From positions 1 to 64,000 of the forward strand of contig JAVJOG010000003.1 of assembly GCA_040216885.1 (NCBI GenBank): a stretch of 64,000 nucleotides of DNA. The letters run 5' to 3'. Shown one piece after another: positions 42,399 to 52,562 of this stretch. The notes under the pieces are model-generated. The model saw only the letters and a list, made by a program, of their open reading frames with translations. It made no database searches and had not been told where the DNA came from. Position 1 is the first letter of the stretch; the number at the start of each line of letters is the position of its first letter. The translations under genes were made by a program, and so were the position numbers. The stretch is from Parvibaculum sp040216885. GTDB lineage: Bacteria > Pseudomonadota > Alphaproteobacteria > Parvibaculales > Parvibaculaceae.

Positions 42399-42441
42399 CT
42401 AGCGGCGCGCGACCCACCCCCAACAAGGAGGAACAAGGTAA

Positions 42442-44610
<2,169 letters not shown>

Positions 44611-44635
44611 CGCACTAGCCGAGGCTCACAAGATT

Positions 44636-44672
44636 GCGCCGCCCCCGGATCATCCGGGGGCGGCGCTCTTGT
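44636..44672. terminator. Bidirectional terminator between katG and ABC-2 permease
   Basis: GCGCCGCCCCCGGAT (44636-44650) and ATCCGGGGGCGGCGC (44652-44666) form a very strong, almost loopless palindrome followed by TCTTGTCTT. It separates two convergent genes. Confidence 0.75.
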
Positions 44673-44699
44673 CTTGAGATGCGCTTTCCGGGACGGCGC

Positions 44700-45821
44700 T
44701 TACGCCATTTTTGAGATGGTGGAGCGAAACCGCGCAAGCGCATAGGTGAAGAGCGCCGTCCCGATCAGCGTCAATGCCAGGAACTGCGGCCAGACGACGG
44801 AGAAACCCGCGCCGCGATAAAGAATGGCCTGTGCCATCATCACGAAATGCGTCGTCGGCGCTGCGAGCATGAGATAGCGCACGGCATCCGGCATGCTTTC
44901 GCGCGGCGTCATGCCGCCTGAAAGCATTTCGAGCGGCACCAGGACAAGGATGATGAGAAGCCCGAACTGAGGCATGGAGCGCGCGATGGTGCCGAAGAAA
45001 ATACCCATCGACGTGGTAGCGAAGAGATGGAAAAGCGCGCCGACGAGAAAGAGCGCAATCGAACCCTCGATCGGCACGGAGAGAAGTCCTTCCACGACGA
45101 CGACGAGCGAGAATGCGCAGGCGGTCAGAACGACCAGCGCCATGGCCCAGAGTTTGGCCGTCATGATCTCGAACGGCGTAACCGGCATGACGAGAAGGTG
45201 CTCGATGGTGCCGTGCTCGCGCTCGCGGATGAGCGCGGCGCCGGTCAGCACGATGGAAAGCAGCGTCACGTTATTGATGACTTCCATGACGGAGCCGAAC
45301 CAGGACTTGTTGAGCTCTGGATTGAAACGGGCGCGCAGTTCGAGTTCGACGGGAAGTTCCGTATCCTCCCGGTAGCGCCGGGCAAAGCTCGTAACCTCAC
45401 CCGATATGATGGACTGGATATACCTGCTCCCCGTGAAAGCCTGCGTCATGCGCGTCGCATCGACATTGAGCTGGATGACGGGGCTGCGCCCCGCCAGCAT
45501 GTCGCGTTGGAAATTGGGCGGAATGTCGAGCGCGAACGTGTCGAGCCCGGCATCCATGCGCGCGTCCATTTCGGTCTGATCGATCAGCGATGGGGCGATG
45601 AAATAGGGCGGATAGAAGGCGTCCGTGATACGGGCCGAGAGCGGAGAGCGGTCCTCGTCGACGATCGCGATCGCCGCTTTGTTGAGCGCTTCCGGCATAG
45701 CGGTCGTCACCACATAGATGGCGAGCGTGAAGGCATAGACAATCAGCACGAGCAGGATCGGATCGCGGCCGAGGCTGTACAGCTCCTTGACGCCGAGATT
45801 GAAGACGTTGGCGACACGCAT
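44700..45821 (-). CDS. ABC-2 type permease, YhhJ/YbhR-like
   Basis: 373-residue exporter membrane subunit: one N-terminal span (about 19-40), a large periplasmic domain (about 45-170), then five spans including the EREHGTIEHLLVMPVTPFEI stretch typical of ABC-2 permeases. It is the last gene of a three-gene exporter operon, 3 bases after the fused ATPase/permease gene. Confidence 0.88.
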   Translation of the reverse strand: MRVANVFNLGVKELYSLGRDPILLVLIVYAFTLAIYVVTTAMPEALNKAAIAIVDEDRSPLSARITDAFYPPYFIAPSLIDQTEMDARMDAGLDTFALDIPPNFQRDMLAGRSPVIQLNVDATRMTQAFTGSRYIQSIISGEVTSFARRYREDTELPVELELRARFNPELNKSWFGSVMEVINNVTLLSIVLTGAALIREREHGTIEHLLVMPVTPFEIMTAKLWAMALVVLTACAFSLVVVVEGLLSVPIEGSIALFLVGALFHLFATTSMGIFFGTIARSMPQFGLLIILVLVPLEMLSGGMTPRESMPDAVRYLMLAAPTTHFVMMAQAILYRGAGFSVVWPQFLALTLIGTALFTYALARFRSTISKMA

Positions 45822-45824
45822 GGC

Positions 45825-48599
45825 TCAGCGCTCCTGCTTCTTCAGGAAGAAGGCACTGAGAAAGATCAGCACCGGCACCGCACTCAGGAGCGGCACGAAA
45901 CTGGCCTGCAGATCGCCGAATCCGAGCGCCTTGGAAAAGGTGCCGCGCGTGATCGTCAGATGATGTGTCGTCGGATAGACCTGCCCGATCAGCGCTCCGA
46001 GGCCATCGAGCGAGGAAACGGGATCCGTGAGGCCGGAGAATTGCGCTGCCGGCAGGATGGTGAGGATTGCCGTGCCGAAAATGGCGGCGATCTGGCTGCG
46101 CATCGCGGAAGAAATCAGAAGACCCATCGCGGTGGAGGAGAGAACGTAGAGAAAGGTCGCTGCCGTGAGTGTGAGGAAACTTCCCTTCAGCGGCACATCG
46201 AAGAACAGAACCGCGAAGAGAACCAGCAATACGAAATTCAGCATCGCAAGCACCACGTAGGGAATCTGTTTGCCAAGCAGGAATTCCAGCCGCGTGACCG
46301 GCGTCACATAGAGATTGACGATGGAGCCGAGTTCCTTTTCGCGCACGACACTGAGCGCGGCAAGCATGGCCGGGATCAGCATCAGTAGGAGCGGGATCAC
46401 GGCGGGCACCATCGCGACGAGGCTCTTCACGTCGGGATTGTAGCGGAAGCGCGTTTCGATGGTGACGAGGCTTGGCACCGGAATGCCGGCTTCAGCAGCC
46501 TTTACCGTCAGCCAATGCGCGTGCATGCCCGCGACATAGCCCTGCACCGTCTCGGCGCGGGTCGGCATGGCGCCATCGATCCAGGCGCCGATCTTGACCT
46601 CACGCCCGCGCGCGACGTCGCGCGCGAAGCCAGGCGGCATTTCGAGCGCGAGAGAAAGTTCGCCCGACCGCATACGCCTGTCGAGATCGGCGTAATCGGC
46701 AATCTCGGGCTTTTCCGTGAAGTAACGCGAGCCCGCGATGTTCAGCGTGTAGTCGCGGCTCGTCGCTGTACGGTCCCGGTCGAGCACGGCGAAACTCATA
46801 TCCTCGACATCGAGATTGACGCCGTAACCGATCACGAACATCAGCACCACACTACCGATAAGCGCAAGTGTGGCGCGGACCGGATCGCGCTGCAGTTCGA
46901 GCGATTCACGCCGTGTATAGCTCAACATGCGGCGCAGACTGAAATAGCGCCCCGGGACTTTTGGTTGCGGGGCTTTCAATTCCGGGGCATTCGCTTCCGG
47001 AGCGGGCGCCTCGTCCGGCGCCGGCATATCGCGATGGCGCAACGCTTCGTCCATATCGCTGCCCGCACCCGCTTCCTTGAGGCAGGCGACAAAGGCGTCT
47101 TCCAGCGTCGCGACGCCATGGTTTTCGGCGATCTTCGCGGGCGTGTCGCTGACGAGCACCCGGCCCGCATGCATCAGCGAGATGCGGTCGCAGCGCTCCG
47201 CCTCGTTCATGAAATGGGTGGAGATGAAGATCGTGACCTTGTCGCGCCGCGCCAGCTCCACCAGTATGCGCCAGAAATTGTCGCGCGCCACCGGATCGAC
47301 GCCCGAAGTGGGTTCGTCAAGGATCAGCATTTCCGGCCGGTGGATCATGGCGACCGCAAGCGAGAGACGCTGGCGCTGGCCGAGCGGCAGCTTGGTCGGC
47401 AGGAGATCGACGACATCGGCAAGACCGAAGCGCGAGGTCATTTCCTCGATGCGCGCCGGGATTTCACTCGCGGGCACGTCGAAGAGCCGCGCGTGAAGTG
47501 CCAGGTTCTGGCGGACGGTGAGTTCGGTATAGAGCGAGAAGCCCTGCGACATGTAGCCGACGCGGCGGCGGATACCGATGCCGTAGCTGTCGACCGGCTG
47601 GCCGAAGAGCCATGCCTGGCCCTCGCTCGCGGGCAGGAGGCCCGTCAGCATTTTCATCGTCGTCGTCTTGCCGCACCCGTTCGAGCCGAGAAAACCGAAT
47701 ATCTCGCCGCGCTCGATCCGGAAACTCACATTGTCGACGGCCGTGAAATCGCCGAAACGCATGGTAAGATCGCGCGCTTCGATGGCGATCTCGCCATCGG
47801 CCGCCTCATCGCGCGGCGGGATGTCGACGGGGCGATGCTGGCGGCGCTTCTCTTCGGGCAGCAGGGAAATGAAGGCCGCTTCGAGCGAGGCGGCGTCGGT
47901 GCGCGCGCGCAGATCGGCGGGCGTGCCCGTTGCGAGCACCTGGCCCGCATCCATCGCCACCAGCCAGTCGAACCGGTCCGCCTCTTCCATATAGGCGGTC
48001 GCGACGACGACGCTCATATGAGGACGCTCGGCACGGATGTGCTGGATCAGTTCCCAGAACTGGCGGCGCGACAGCGGATCGACACCCGTGGTGGGCTCGT
48101 CGAGCACGAGCAGATCGGGATCGTGGATCAGTGCGCAACAAAGGCCGAGCTTCTGCTTCATGCCGCCGGAAAGTTTCTGCGCCGGACGCTCGGCGAAGGG
48201 TGCAAGACCCGTGCTTTCGAGAAGCGCCGCGATACGCCGTTCGCGCTGCTCGCGGCCGTGACCGAAAAGGCGGCCGAAGAAGTCGATATTCTCGAAGACG
48301 GAAAGCGTGGGATAGAGGTTCTTGCCGAGCCCCTGCGGCATATAGGCGATGCGCGGGCCGATGGCGCGACGATGACCGGACTTACGCATGTCGCCGCCGA
48401 AAACCTCGAGGCTTCCCTGCTGCAGCGCCCGAGCGCCGGCGACAAGCGAGAGAAGGCTCGATTTGCCGACGCCGTCGGGACCGATCAGACCGACCATCCC
48501 GCCTTCGGGAATATCGAGCGAGACGTTCCGCAGCGCATAGACCCGGCCATATTGCAGCGTAACATCGTGAAGTCGCGCCACGGCCGCAGGCGCCGTCAT
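45825..48599 (-). CDS. Fused ABC exporter: two ATPase domains plus ABC-2 permease (RbbA-like)
   Basis: 924-residue fusion. ATPase 1 has Walker A GPDGVGKSSLL near residue 45, the signature LSGGMKQK and Walker B LLVLDEPTTGVDP. ATPase 2 has GSNGCGKTTTM near 320, the variant signature LPLGQRQR and MLILDEPTSGVDP. The last ~370 residues are an ABC-2 permease (span near 580, periplasmic domain, five spans near 730-915). The ATG at 48599 overlaps the HlyD stop (ATGA), which fixes the start against an upstream ATG. This architecture is that of RbbA/YhiH. The cargo is unknown. Confidence 0.9.
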   Translation of the reverse strand: MTAPAAVARLHDVTLQYGRVYALRNVSLDIPEGGMVGLIGPDGVGKSSLLSLVAGARALQQGSLEVFGGDMRKSGHRRAIGPRIAYMPQGLGKNLYPTLSVFENIDFFGRLFGHGREQRERRIAALLESTGLAPFAERPAQKLSGGMKQKLGLCCALIHDPDLLVLDEPTTGVDPLSRRQFWELIQHIRAERPHMSVVVATAYMEEADRFDWLVAMDAGQVLATGTPADLRARTDAASLEAAFISLLPEEKRRQHRPVDIPPRDEAADGEIAIEARDLTMRFGDFTAVDNVSFRIERGEIFGFLGSNGCGKTTTMKMLTGLLPASEGQAWLFGQPVDSYGIGIRRRVGYMSQGFSLYTELTVRQNLALHARLFDVPASEIPARIEEMTSRFGLADVVDLLPTKLPLGQRQRLSLAVAMIHRPEMLILDEPTSGVDPVARDNFWRILVELARRDKVTIFISTHFMNEAERCDRISLMHAGRVLVSDTPAKIAENHGVATLEDAFVACLKEAGAGSDMDEALRHRDMPAPDEAPAPEANAPELKAPQPKVPGRYFSLRRMLSYTRRESLELQRDPVRATLALIGSVVLMFVIGYGVNLDVEDMSFAVLDRDRTATSRDYTLNIAGSRYFTEKPEIADYADLDRRMRSGELSLALEMPPGFARDVARGREVKIGAWIDGAMPTRAETVQGYVAGMHAHWLTVKAAEAGIPVPSLVTIETRFRYNPDVKSLVAMVPAVIPLLLMLIPAMLAALSVVREKELGSIVNLYVTPVTRLEFLLGKQIPYVVLAMLNFVLLVLFAVLFFDVPLKGSFLTLTAATFLYVLSSTAMGLLISSAMRSQIAAIFGTAILTILPAAQFSGLTDPVSSLDGLGALIGQVYPTTHHLTITRGTFSKALGFGDLQASFVPLLSAVPVLIFLSAFFLKKQER

Positions 48600-49669
48600 T
48601 GGGGCAGCTTGATCTGCAATTCGGACGGCCATTCGACGCGCGGATCGAGGCGCACATAGGCCATACCGGGCAGTCCGGTCTTCACGTTACGGATATGCTT
48701 GCGGAGAAGGTCCGGATCGATGGTAGCCTTGACGCGGAACATCAGCTTCTCGCGCTCCTCCATCGTCTCCACCGTCTTCGGCGTGAACTGCGCGACATCG
48801 GCAACGAAAGTGGCCCGCGCGAGAATGACGTATTGGGGCGCGGCATCGAGCACCAGATGAACTTCCGCGCCGAGCGCGACGCGGCCCGCCGCTTCAGTCG
48901 GCAGGAAGAACGTCATGTAGACATCGCTGACGTCGATCATGTTGAGCACCTTGCCGCCCGCCGCCACGATCTCCCCCGGCTGCGTCACCCGATACTGGAT
49001 GCGTCCGTCGCGCGGCGCGCGCAGCGTGCCGTCTTCGATGTCGGCTTCAAGACGCTCGATCGTGGCGCGGCCGGCATCCACGGCCGCCTCGGCGCCGATG
49101 GCTTGAGACTTCGTCGTGGCGATGGCGGCATCCGACGCGGCGAGCTGCGCCTCGGCGGCGCTGAGCGCCGCCCGCGCCGCCTGGAAACGGGCCCGGTCGT
49201 CGTCCAGCGACTGACGCGAGGCCGTCCCCTTGGCCGCGAGTTGTTCGGTGCGGGCAAGCCGGCTCTGCGCGGCGTCGAACTCGGCGCGACGCTGCGCAAC
49301 GACCGCGACGGCCGCGGCCTTTTCCGCCTCGCGCTGCCTTATCTGGCTTTTCGCGCTCTCGACGCCGATCTCCGCCTGGCTGAGCTGCGCCTCGGCCTGG
49401 CGAAGCTGGGCTTCGAGCGAAGCGGTATCGAGCTTGACCAGGATCTGCCCGGCAGCGACGAAATCGCCCTCGTCCACGAACATTTCCTCAACCCGGCCGG
49501 CCGTCTTGGCGGCAATGTCGATTTCAACCGCCTCTATGCGGCCATTGCCGCTGGCAAAGCCTTCGGGGAGATCTTCACTGTTGAGAGATTGCCAGATGAA
49601 ATAGGCGCCCACCGCGATCGCCAGCGCCGCCCCTGCCCTTAGCAATACGGTACGGTTCGGATATTGCAT
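48596..49669 (-). CDS. HlyD-family membrane fusion protein (YhiI-like)
   Basis: 357-residue periplasmic adaptor: an N-terminal anchor (about 9-27), a lipoyl/barrel-sandwich half (ASGNGRIEAVEIDIAAKTAG), a long helical hairpin (about 85-220, rich in Ala, Gln and Arg), the second lipoyl half (TLRAPRDGRIQYRVTQPGEI) and a beta-barrel end. The ATG at 49669 was preferred over a more distant one because the hydrophobic anchor then begins normally. It is the first gene of the exporter operon. Confidence 0.9.
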   Translation of the reverse strand: MQYPNRTVLLRAGAALAIAVGAYFIWQSLNSEDLPEGFASGNGRIEAVEIDIAAKTAGRVEEMFVDEGDFVAAGQILVKLDTASLEAQLRQAEAQLSQAEIGVESAKSQIRQREAEKAAAVAVVAQRRAEFDAAQSRLARTEQLAAKGTASRQSLDDDRARFQAARAALSAAEAQLAASDAAIATTKSQAIGAEAAVDAGRATIERLEADIEDGTLRAPRDGRIQYRVTQPGEIVAAGGKVLNMIDVSDVYMTFFLPTEAAGRVALGAEVHLVLDAAPQYVILARATFVADVAQFTPKTVETMEEREKLMFRVKATIDPDLLRKHIRNVKTGLPGMAYVRLDPRVEWPSELQIKLPQ

Positions 49670-49748
49670 CCGCGAAGAATAGCTCTTTTGCCGGGCAATG
49701 CCACTGCGACACGAAGGCCCAGAGCGCCGCGCCATGACGCACGCCATC

Positions 49749-49772
49749 AAAAAAGCCCCCTGAAAGGGGGCC
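49749..49772 (-). terminator. Terminator, probably the original tRNA-Ser terminator
   Basis: Read on the minus strand, GCCCCC-TTTCA-GGGGGC is followed by six Ts. It lies 9 bases beyond the duplicated tRNA 3' end (49781-49799), exactly where a tRNA terminator would sit if the intervening GIY-YIG segment were removed. Confidence 0.8.
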
Positions 49773-49780
49773 TTCATAAA

Positions 49781-49799
49781 TGGCGGAGAGGGTGGGATT
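49781..49799 (-). repeat. Distal copy of the tRNA-Ser 3' end (19 bp)
   Basis: The plus-strand sequence TGGCGGAGAGGGTGGGATT is identical to 50187-50205, which encodes the CCA end, acceptor 3' strand and part of the T-arm. Identity stops at the next base. It looks like an attachment-site repeat. Confidence 0.85.
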
Positions 49800-49804
49800 G
49801 GCGA

Positions 49805-49824
49805 AAACAGGCTTTGGCCTGTTT
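49805..49824 (-). terminator. Terminator of the GIY-YIG gene
   Basis: AAACAGGC (49805-49812) and GCCTGTTT (49817-49824) form an 8-bp stem abutting the GIY-YIG stop codon, with a run of four Ts following on the minus strand. The element therefore carries its own transcript end. Confidence 0.6.
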
Positions 49825-50060
49825 CAGAAAAACCGCTTCATCGCCACCGCCTTGCCGGAACCGGACTTGAAATAGCGTTCGAGTTCGCGCGCCCGGAGTG
49901 CCGTCTCGACGGCCACATAGGAGCGCAGCTTCATCGGCGCATAGGCTTTCGTCGAAAGCACCTGCCCCTTCATGTGGGAGGCGAAGCGGTGCTTCAGATC
50001 GGGTGTCGACCCGACATAAATGTCGCCATTGCCGAGTTCGAGAAAGTAGACATACCACAT
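49824..50060 (-). CDS. GIY-YIG nuclease family protein
   Basis: 78-residue stand-alone GIY-YIG domain. The Tyr-containing strands are WYVYFLELGNGDIYVGST (the GIY and YIG equivalents). The conserved catalytic Arg follows in DLKHRFASH, and the metal-binding Glu is in RARELERYFKSGSG. This is the minimal domain, with no DNA-binding extension. It lies 126 bases beyond the tRNA-Ser CCA end on the same strand, inside a 19-bp tRNA-derived direct repeat, and could be transcribed from the tRNA promoter. Confidence 0.9.
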   Translation of the reverse strand: MWYVYFLELGNGDIYVGSTPDLKHRFASHMKGQVLSTKAYAPMKLRSYVAVETALRARELERYFKSGSGKAVAMKRFF

Positions 50061-50068
50061 GGGCGCCG

Positions 50069-50107
50069 GTCTCCCTTCGCTCCCGCTACGCGCGAGCTTC
50101 GGGAGAC
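50069..50107 (-). other. Leader stem-loop before the GIY-YIG gene
   Basis: GTCTCCC (50069-50075) and GGGAGAC (50101-50107) are perfect inverted arms ending 9 bases before the start codon. They could fold over the translation start region in RNA. Confidence 0.5.
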
Positions 50108-50110
50108 ACT

Positions 50111-50185
50111 CCTACGCCTAAATCGCCTTCGCGCGCCAGACCACCCTGAACCGGGTGGCCTGCCACCCGAAGCCGAAGGCGTAGG
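50111..50185 (-). repeat. Nested inverted repeats next to the tRNA end
   Basis: CCTACGCC (50111-50118) pairs with GGCGTAGG (50178-50185). An alternative overlapping pair is CGCCTTCG (50124-50131) and CGAAGGCG (50174-50181). Inside lies a further hairpin, CCACCC/GGGTGG (50141-50158). The outer arm ends one base from the tRNA CCA, so it may be an element end or an RNA processing structure. Confidence 0.55.
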
Positions 50186-50186
50186 G

Positions 50187-50276
<90 letters not shown>

Positions 50277-50432
50277 GCAGAGGACGGGCGGGACCTTTGA
50301 AGCCGCCCGTGAGGTCGAAACGGCGCGGAATGTAAACGCCGCGCGGCGCCCGCACAAGACCGGATCGGGACGGAAAAACGGAAAGCCGGGCAAGGCTTAG
50401 GCAGGAATCGCGCGGCCTGCTAGACTGCGGCC

Positions 50433-51188
50433 ATGAGCGGCACCGACACCGGACACAACGAGACCCCGAAACCCAAGGCGCGCGTGGCCGCCGCCTGGGC
50501 GGTTCATGCCTTCACGGCGTCGGGCGTCGTGACCGGCCTCCTGGCGATCGCGGCGCTGATTGCGGGCGATCTGCGGCTGGCGCTGCTGTGGCTCGGGGCC
50601 GCCCTCATCATCGACGGTTTCGACGGGCCGATGGCCCGCAAGGTTCGTGTGACCGAATATGCGCCGCGCTTCGACGGGGCGGCGCTCGACCTGGTGATCG
50701 ACTACCTGACCTATGCGGTGATCCCGGCGCTGCTGATCTACCGTTTCGGCATGGTGCCGCCCGGCTGGGAGATTCCCGCCGCCGCCTTCATCATGACGAC
50801 CTCGCTCTATTGCTTCGGCAATCGCGAAATGAAGACGAAAGACAATTATTTCTCGGGCTTTCCGGCCGTCTGGAACCTGGTGGTGCTTTATTTCTTCATT
50901 GCCGGCACCGGTCCCTGGACCAATCTGGCGGTGATCGCCGGGCTCGGGGTGCTGACCTTCGTGCCGCTGAAATTCGTCCACCCGTTCCGGGTCGAGGCGC
51001 TGCGCCCGCTGACGCTGGCCATGACGGCGCTGTGGACCGGGCTGACGCTCTGGCTGGTGCTGGCCAGCACCCCGGCGCTGGCCCCCGCCGAGGCCGCGCC
51101 TGTGGCTTTCTGGGCCTTCTGGGCGGTCTCTCTCTATTTTCTGGGCCTCTGCGTCCAGCGCACCCTGCAAGATGCGAAAAGCGGCTGA
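50433..51188 (+). CDS. pcs: Phosphatidylcholine synthase
   Basis: 251-residue CDP-alcohol phosphatidyltransferase that makes phosphatidylcholine directly from CDP-diacylglycerol and choline. The catalytic motif is DGFDGPMARKVR near residue 64, followed by the aspartates of FDGAALDLVIDYLTY, which is closer to Pcs than to other family members. About eight membrane spans. This enzyme is characteristic of rhizobia and related alphaproteobacteria. Confidence 0.88.
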   Translation: MSGTDTGHNETPKPKARVAAAWAVHAFTASGVVTGLLAIAALIAGDLRLALLWLGAALIIDGFDGPMARKVRVTEYAPRFDGAALDLVIDYLTYAVIPALLIYRFGMVPPGWEIPAAAFIMTTSLYCFGNREMKTKDNYFSGFPAVWNLVVLYFFIAGTGPWTNLAVIAGLGVLTFVPLKFVHPFRVEALRPLTLAMTALWTGLTLWLVLASTPALAPAEAAPVAFWAFWAVSLYFLGLCVQRTLQDAKSG

Positions 51189-51217
51189 AAAGCCCTGAAA
51201 TCAAGCCCTTCCGCGGC

Positions 51218-51245
51218 TTGACACCCGGTCTTCCCCCTGTATATT
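51218..51245 (+). promoter_or_regulatory. Sigma-70 promoter of rplU-rpmA
   Basis: A perfect TTGACA -35 (51218-51223) and TATATT -10 (51240-51245) are separated by 16 bases, the strongest promoter match in the window. Transcription would begin near 51252. Confidence 0.8.
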
Positions 51246-51258
51246 GCCCGCCAATTCG

Positions 51259-51298
51259 GCCCGTGCCGCTTTCAACAGGCGGCGCGTCGGGCTTTTTT
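51259..51298 (+). promoter_or_regulatory. Terminator-like hairpin in the rplU leader (possible attenuator)
   Basis: GCCCG (51259-51263) pairs with CGGGC (51288-51292) and GCCGC (51265-51269) with GCGGC (51079+200 offset, i.e. 51279-51283). Six Ts (51293-51298) follow. It starts only a few bases after the predicted transcription start and 22 bases before the ATG, as expected for attenuation or L21 autoregulation. Confidence 0.6.
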
Positions 51299-51319
51299 CG
51301 TTACATGGTGGATTTAGCG

Positions 51320-51631
51320 ATGTTCGCAGTCATCCGGACCGGCGGCAAACAATACAAGGTCGCAAAAGACGATGTGCTCGAAATCGAGCGGATCGAAGCG
51401 AAGGCCGGCGACAAGATCGACCTCGGCGATGTGCTGATGGTCGGCGGCGAAGGCGCGCCGAAGGTCGGCAGCCCGCTCGTCGCGGGCGCCAAGGTGAAGG
51501 CCGAAGTGGTCGAACAGACCCGCGGGCCCAAGCTGACGATCTTCAAGAAGCGCCGCCGTCAGAATTATCGCCGCAAGAACGGCCATCGCCAGGATCTGAC
51601 GCTGGTCAAGATCCTCGACATCGCCGGCTGA
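51320..51631 (+). CDS. rplU: 50S ribosomal protein L21
   Basis: 103-residue L21 (MFAVIRTGGKQYKVAKDDVL, then VVEQTRGPKLTIFKKRRRQN, YRRKNGHRQ). It binds 23S rRNA in the large subunit. The ATG at 51320 gives the canonical N-terminus; longer in-frame starts are not conserved. It is followed by rpmA after 20 bases. Confidence 0.97.
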   Translation: MFAVIRTGGKQYKVAKDDVLEIERIEAKAGDKIDLGDVLMVGGEGAPKVGSPLVAGAKVKAEVVEQTRGPKLTIFKKRRRQNYRRKNGHRQDLTLVKILDIAG

Positions 51632-51651
51632 GCGGCAGGGAGTAGAGACAC

Positions 51652-51930
51652 ATGGCTCATAAAAAGGCAGGCGGTTCCTCCCGCAACGGTCGCGACAGCG
51701 CCGGCCGCCGTCTCGGCGTCAAGAAGTTCGGCGGCGAGAACGTCATCGCCGGCAACATCATCGTGCGCCAGCGCGGCACCAAGGTGCATCCGGGCGACAA
51801 TGTCGGCATCGGCAAGGATCACACGATCTTCGCGACCCGCGAGGGCACCGTCGAATTCCGCAAGCGCCGCAACGGCCGCGCCTTCGTCTCGGTCGTCCCG
51901 GCGGCCATGCCGTCGAACGCGGCGGATTGA
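51652..51930 (+). CDS. rpmA: 50S ribosomal protein L27
   Basis: 92-residue L27 (MAHKKAGGSSRNGRDSAGRR), whose flexible N-terminus reaches the peptidyl transferase centre. It lacks the cleavable N-terminal extension seen in Firmicutes. Normal rplU-rpmA order upstream of obgE. Confidence 0.98.
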   Translation: MAHKKAGGSSRNGRDSAGRRLGVKKFGGENVIAGNIIVRQRGTKVHPGDNVGIGKDHTIFATREGTVEFRKRRNGRAFVSVVPAAMPSNAAD

Positions 51931-51978
51931 TCGCGGGGTGAACGCCACCTCGCAAAGGTGGCGACCATCGAAATACGA

Positions 51979-52008
51979 AAGGGAGATGGACCGCCATCTC
52001 CCTTTTTT
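51979..52008 (+). terminator. Terminator after rpmA
   Basis: AAGGGAGATGG and CCATCTCCC form a stem with a 4-base loop, followed by six Ts. It separates rplU-rpmA from the acetyltransferase-obgE-proBA unit. Confidence 0.88.
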
Positions 52009-52036
52009 CGTGCCCTTTCGGGGTTGGAGGATCCCG

Positions 52037-52561
52037 ATGCAGGAAGAGCTGAAAACGGAAAGGCTGTTGCTGCGGCCGCTGCGCGCCGCCGACGCCGAAA
52101 GGCTGGCCGCGCTCGCCGACAACTGGAACGTCGCCCGGATGCTGTCGCGCATGCCCTTTCCCTACACGCTCGACATGGCGCATGAATGGATCGGCAAGCA
52201 GTCCGCCTTGCGCGCCGGGGGCGAGGAACACGCCTATGCGCTCGATCTCGACGGCGACTTCATCGGCACTTGCGGCGTGCAGGCCCATGCCGACGGCACG
52301 CATGAAATCGGCTACTGGGTGGGCGAGCCCTACTGGAACAGGGGCTATGCCAGCGAAGCGGCCACGACCGTGCTCGCCGCCGCCGTCGAGCGCTTCGGCG
52401 CGGCAACGCTGATCTCGGGCCACTTCGCCGAGAACCATGCCTCGGGCCGCGTGCTGACCAAACTCGGCTTCCGCTATACTGGCGAGGAGCAACGCTGGTG
52501 CCTGGCGCGGCAGGAGAAGGTGCATTGCCTGACCATGCGGCTGGCACGGATGGACGTGTGA
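52037..52561 (+). CDS. GNAT-family N-acetyltransferase, RimJ/RimL-like
   Basis: 174-residue acetyltransferase. It opens with TERLLLRPLRAADAERLA, as RimJ/RimL-like enzymes do. The acetyl-CoA pyrophosphate loop is in PYWNRGYASEAATTVL near residue 105, and the late NHASGRVLTKLGFRYTGEE completes the fold. The acceptor is unknown. It starts downstream of the rpmA terminator and one base before obgE, so the two are co-transcribed. Confidence 0.88.
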   Translation: MQEELKTERLLLRPLRAADAERLAALADNWNVARMLSRMPFPYTLDMAHEWIGKQSALRAGGEEHAYALDLDGDFIGTCGVQAHADGTHEIGYWVGEPYWNRGYASEAATTVLAAAVERFGAATLISGHFAENHASGRVLTKLGFRYTGEEQRWCLARQEKVHCLTMRLARMDV

Positions 52562-52562
52562 G

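Larger units (their letters stand above)
49781..50186 (-). mobile_element. Putative tRNA-associated GIY-YIG mini-element (406 bp)
   Basis: The segment between two identical copies of the last 19 bases of tRNA-Ser (49781-49799 and 50187-50205) contains a single gene, a GIY-YIG nuclease, plus a highly structured leader and its own terminator. The arrangement matches target-site duplication at a tRNA 3' end: the tRNA remains intact and its apparent original terminator now lies beyond the far repeat. No integrase is present, so mobility, if real, would depend on the GIY-YIG protein or on another element. The repeat and layout are seen directly; mobility is inference. Confidence 0.5.

Noticed and set aside
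44636..44672. Long palindrome after katG as an insertion-sequence end
   Set aside because: It lies between convergent genes, has no transposase nearby and is simply a strong terminator.
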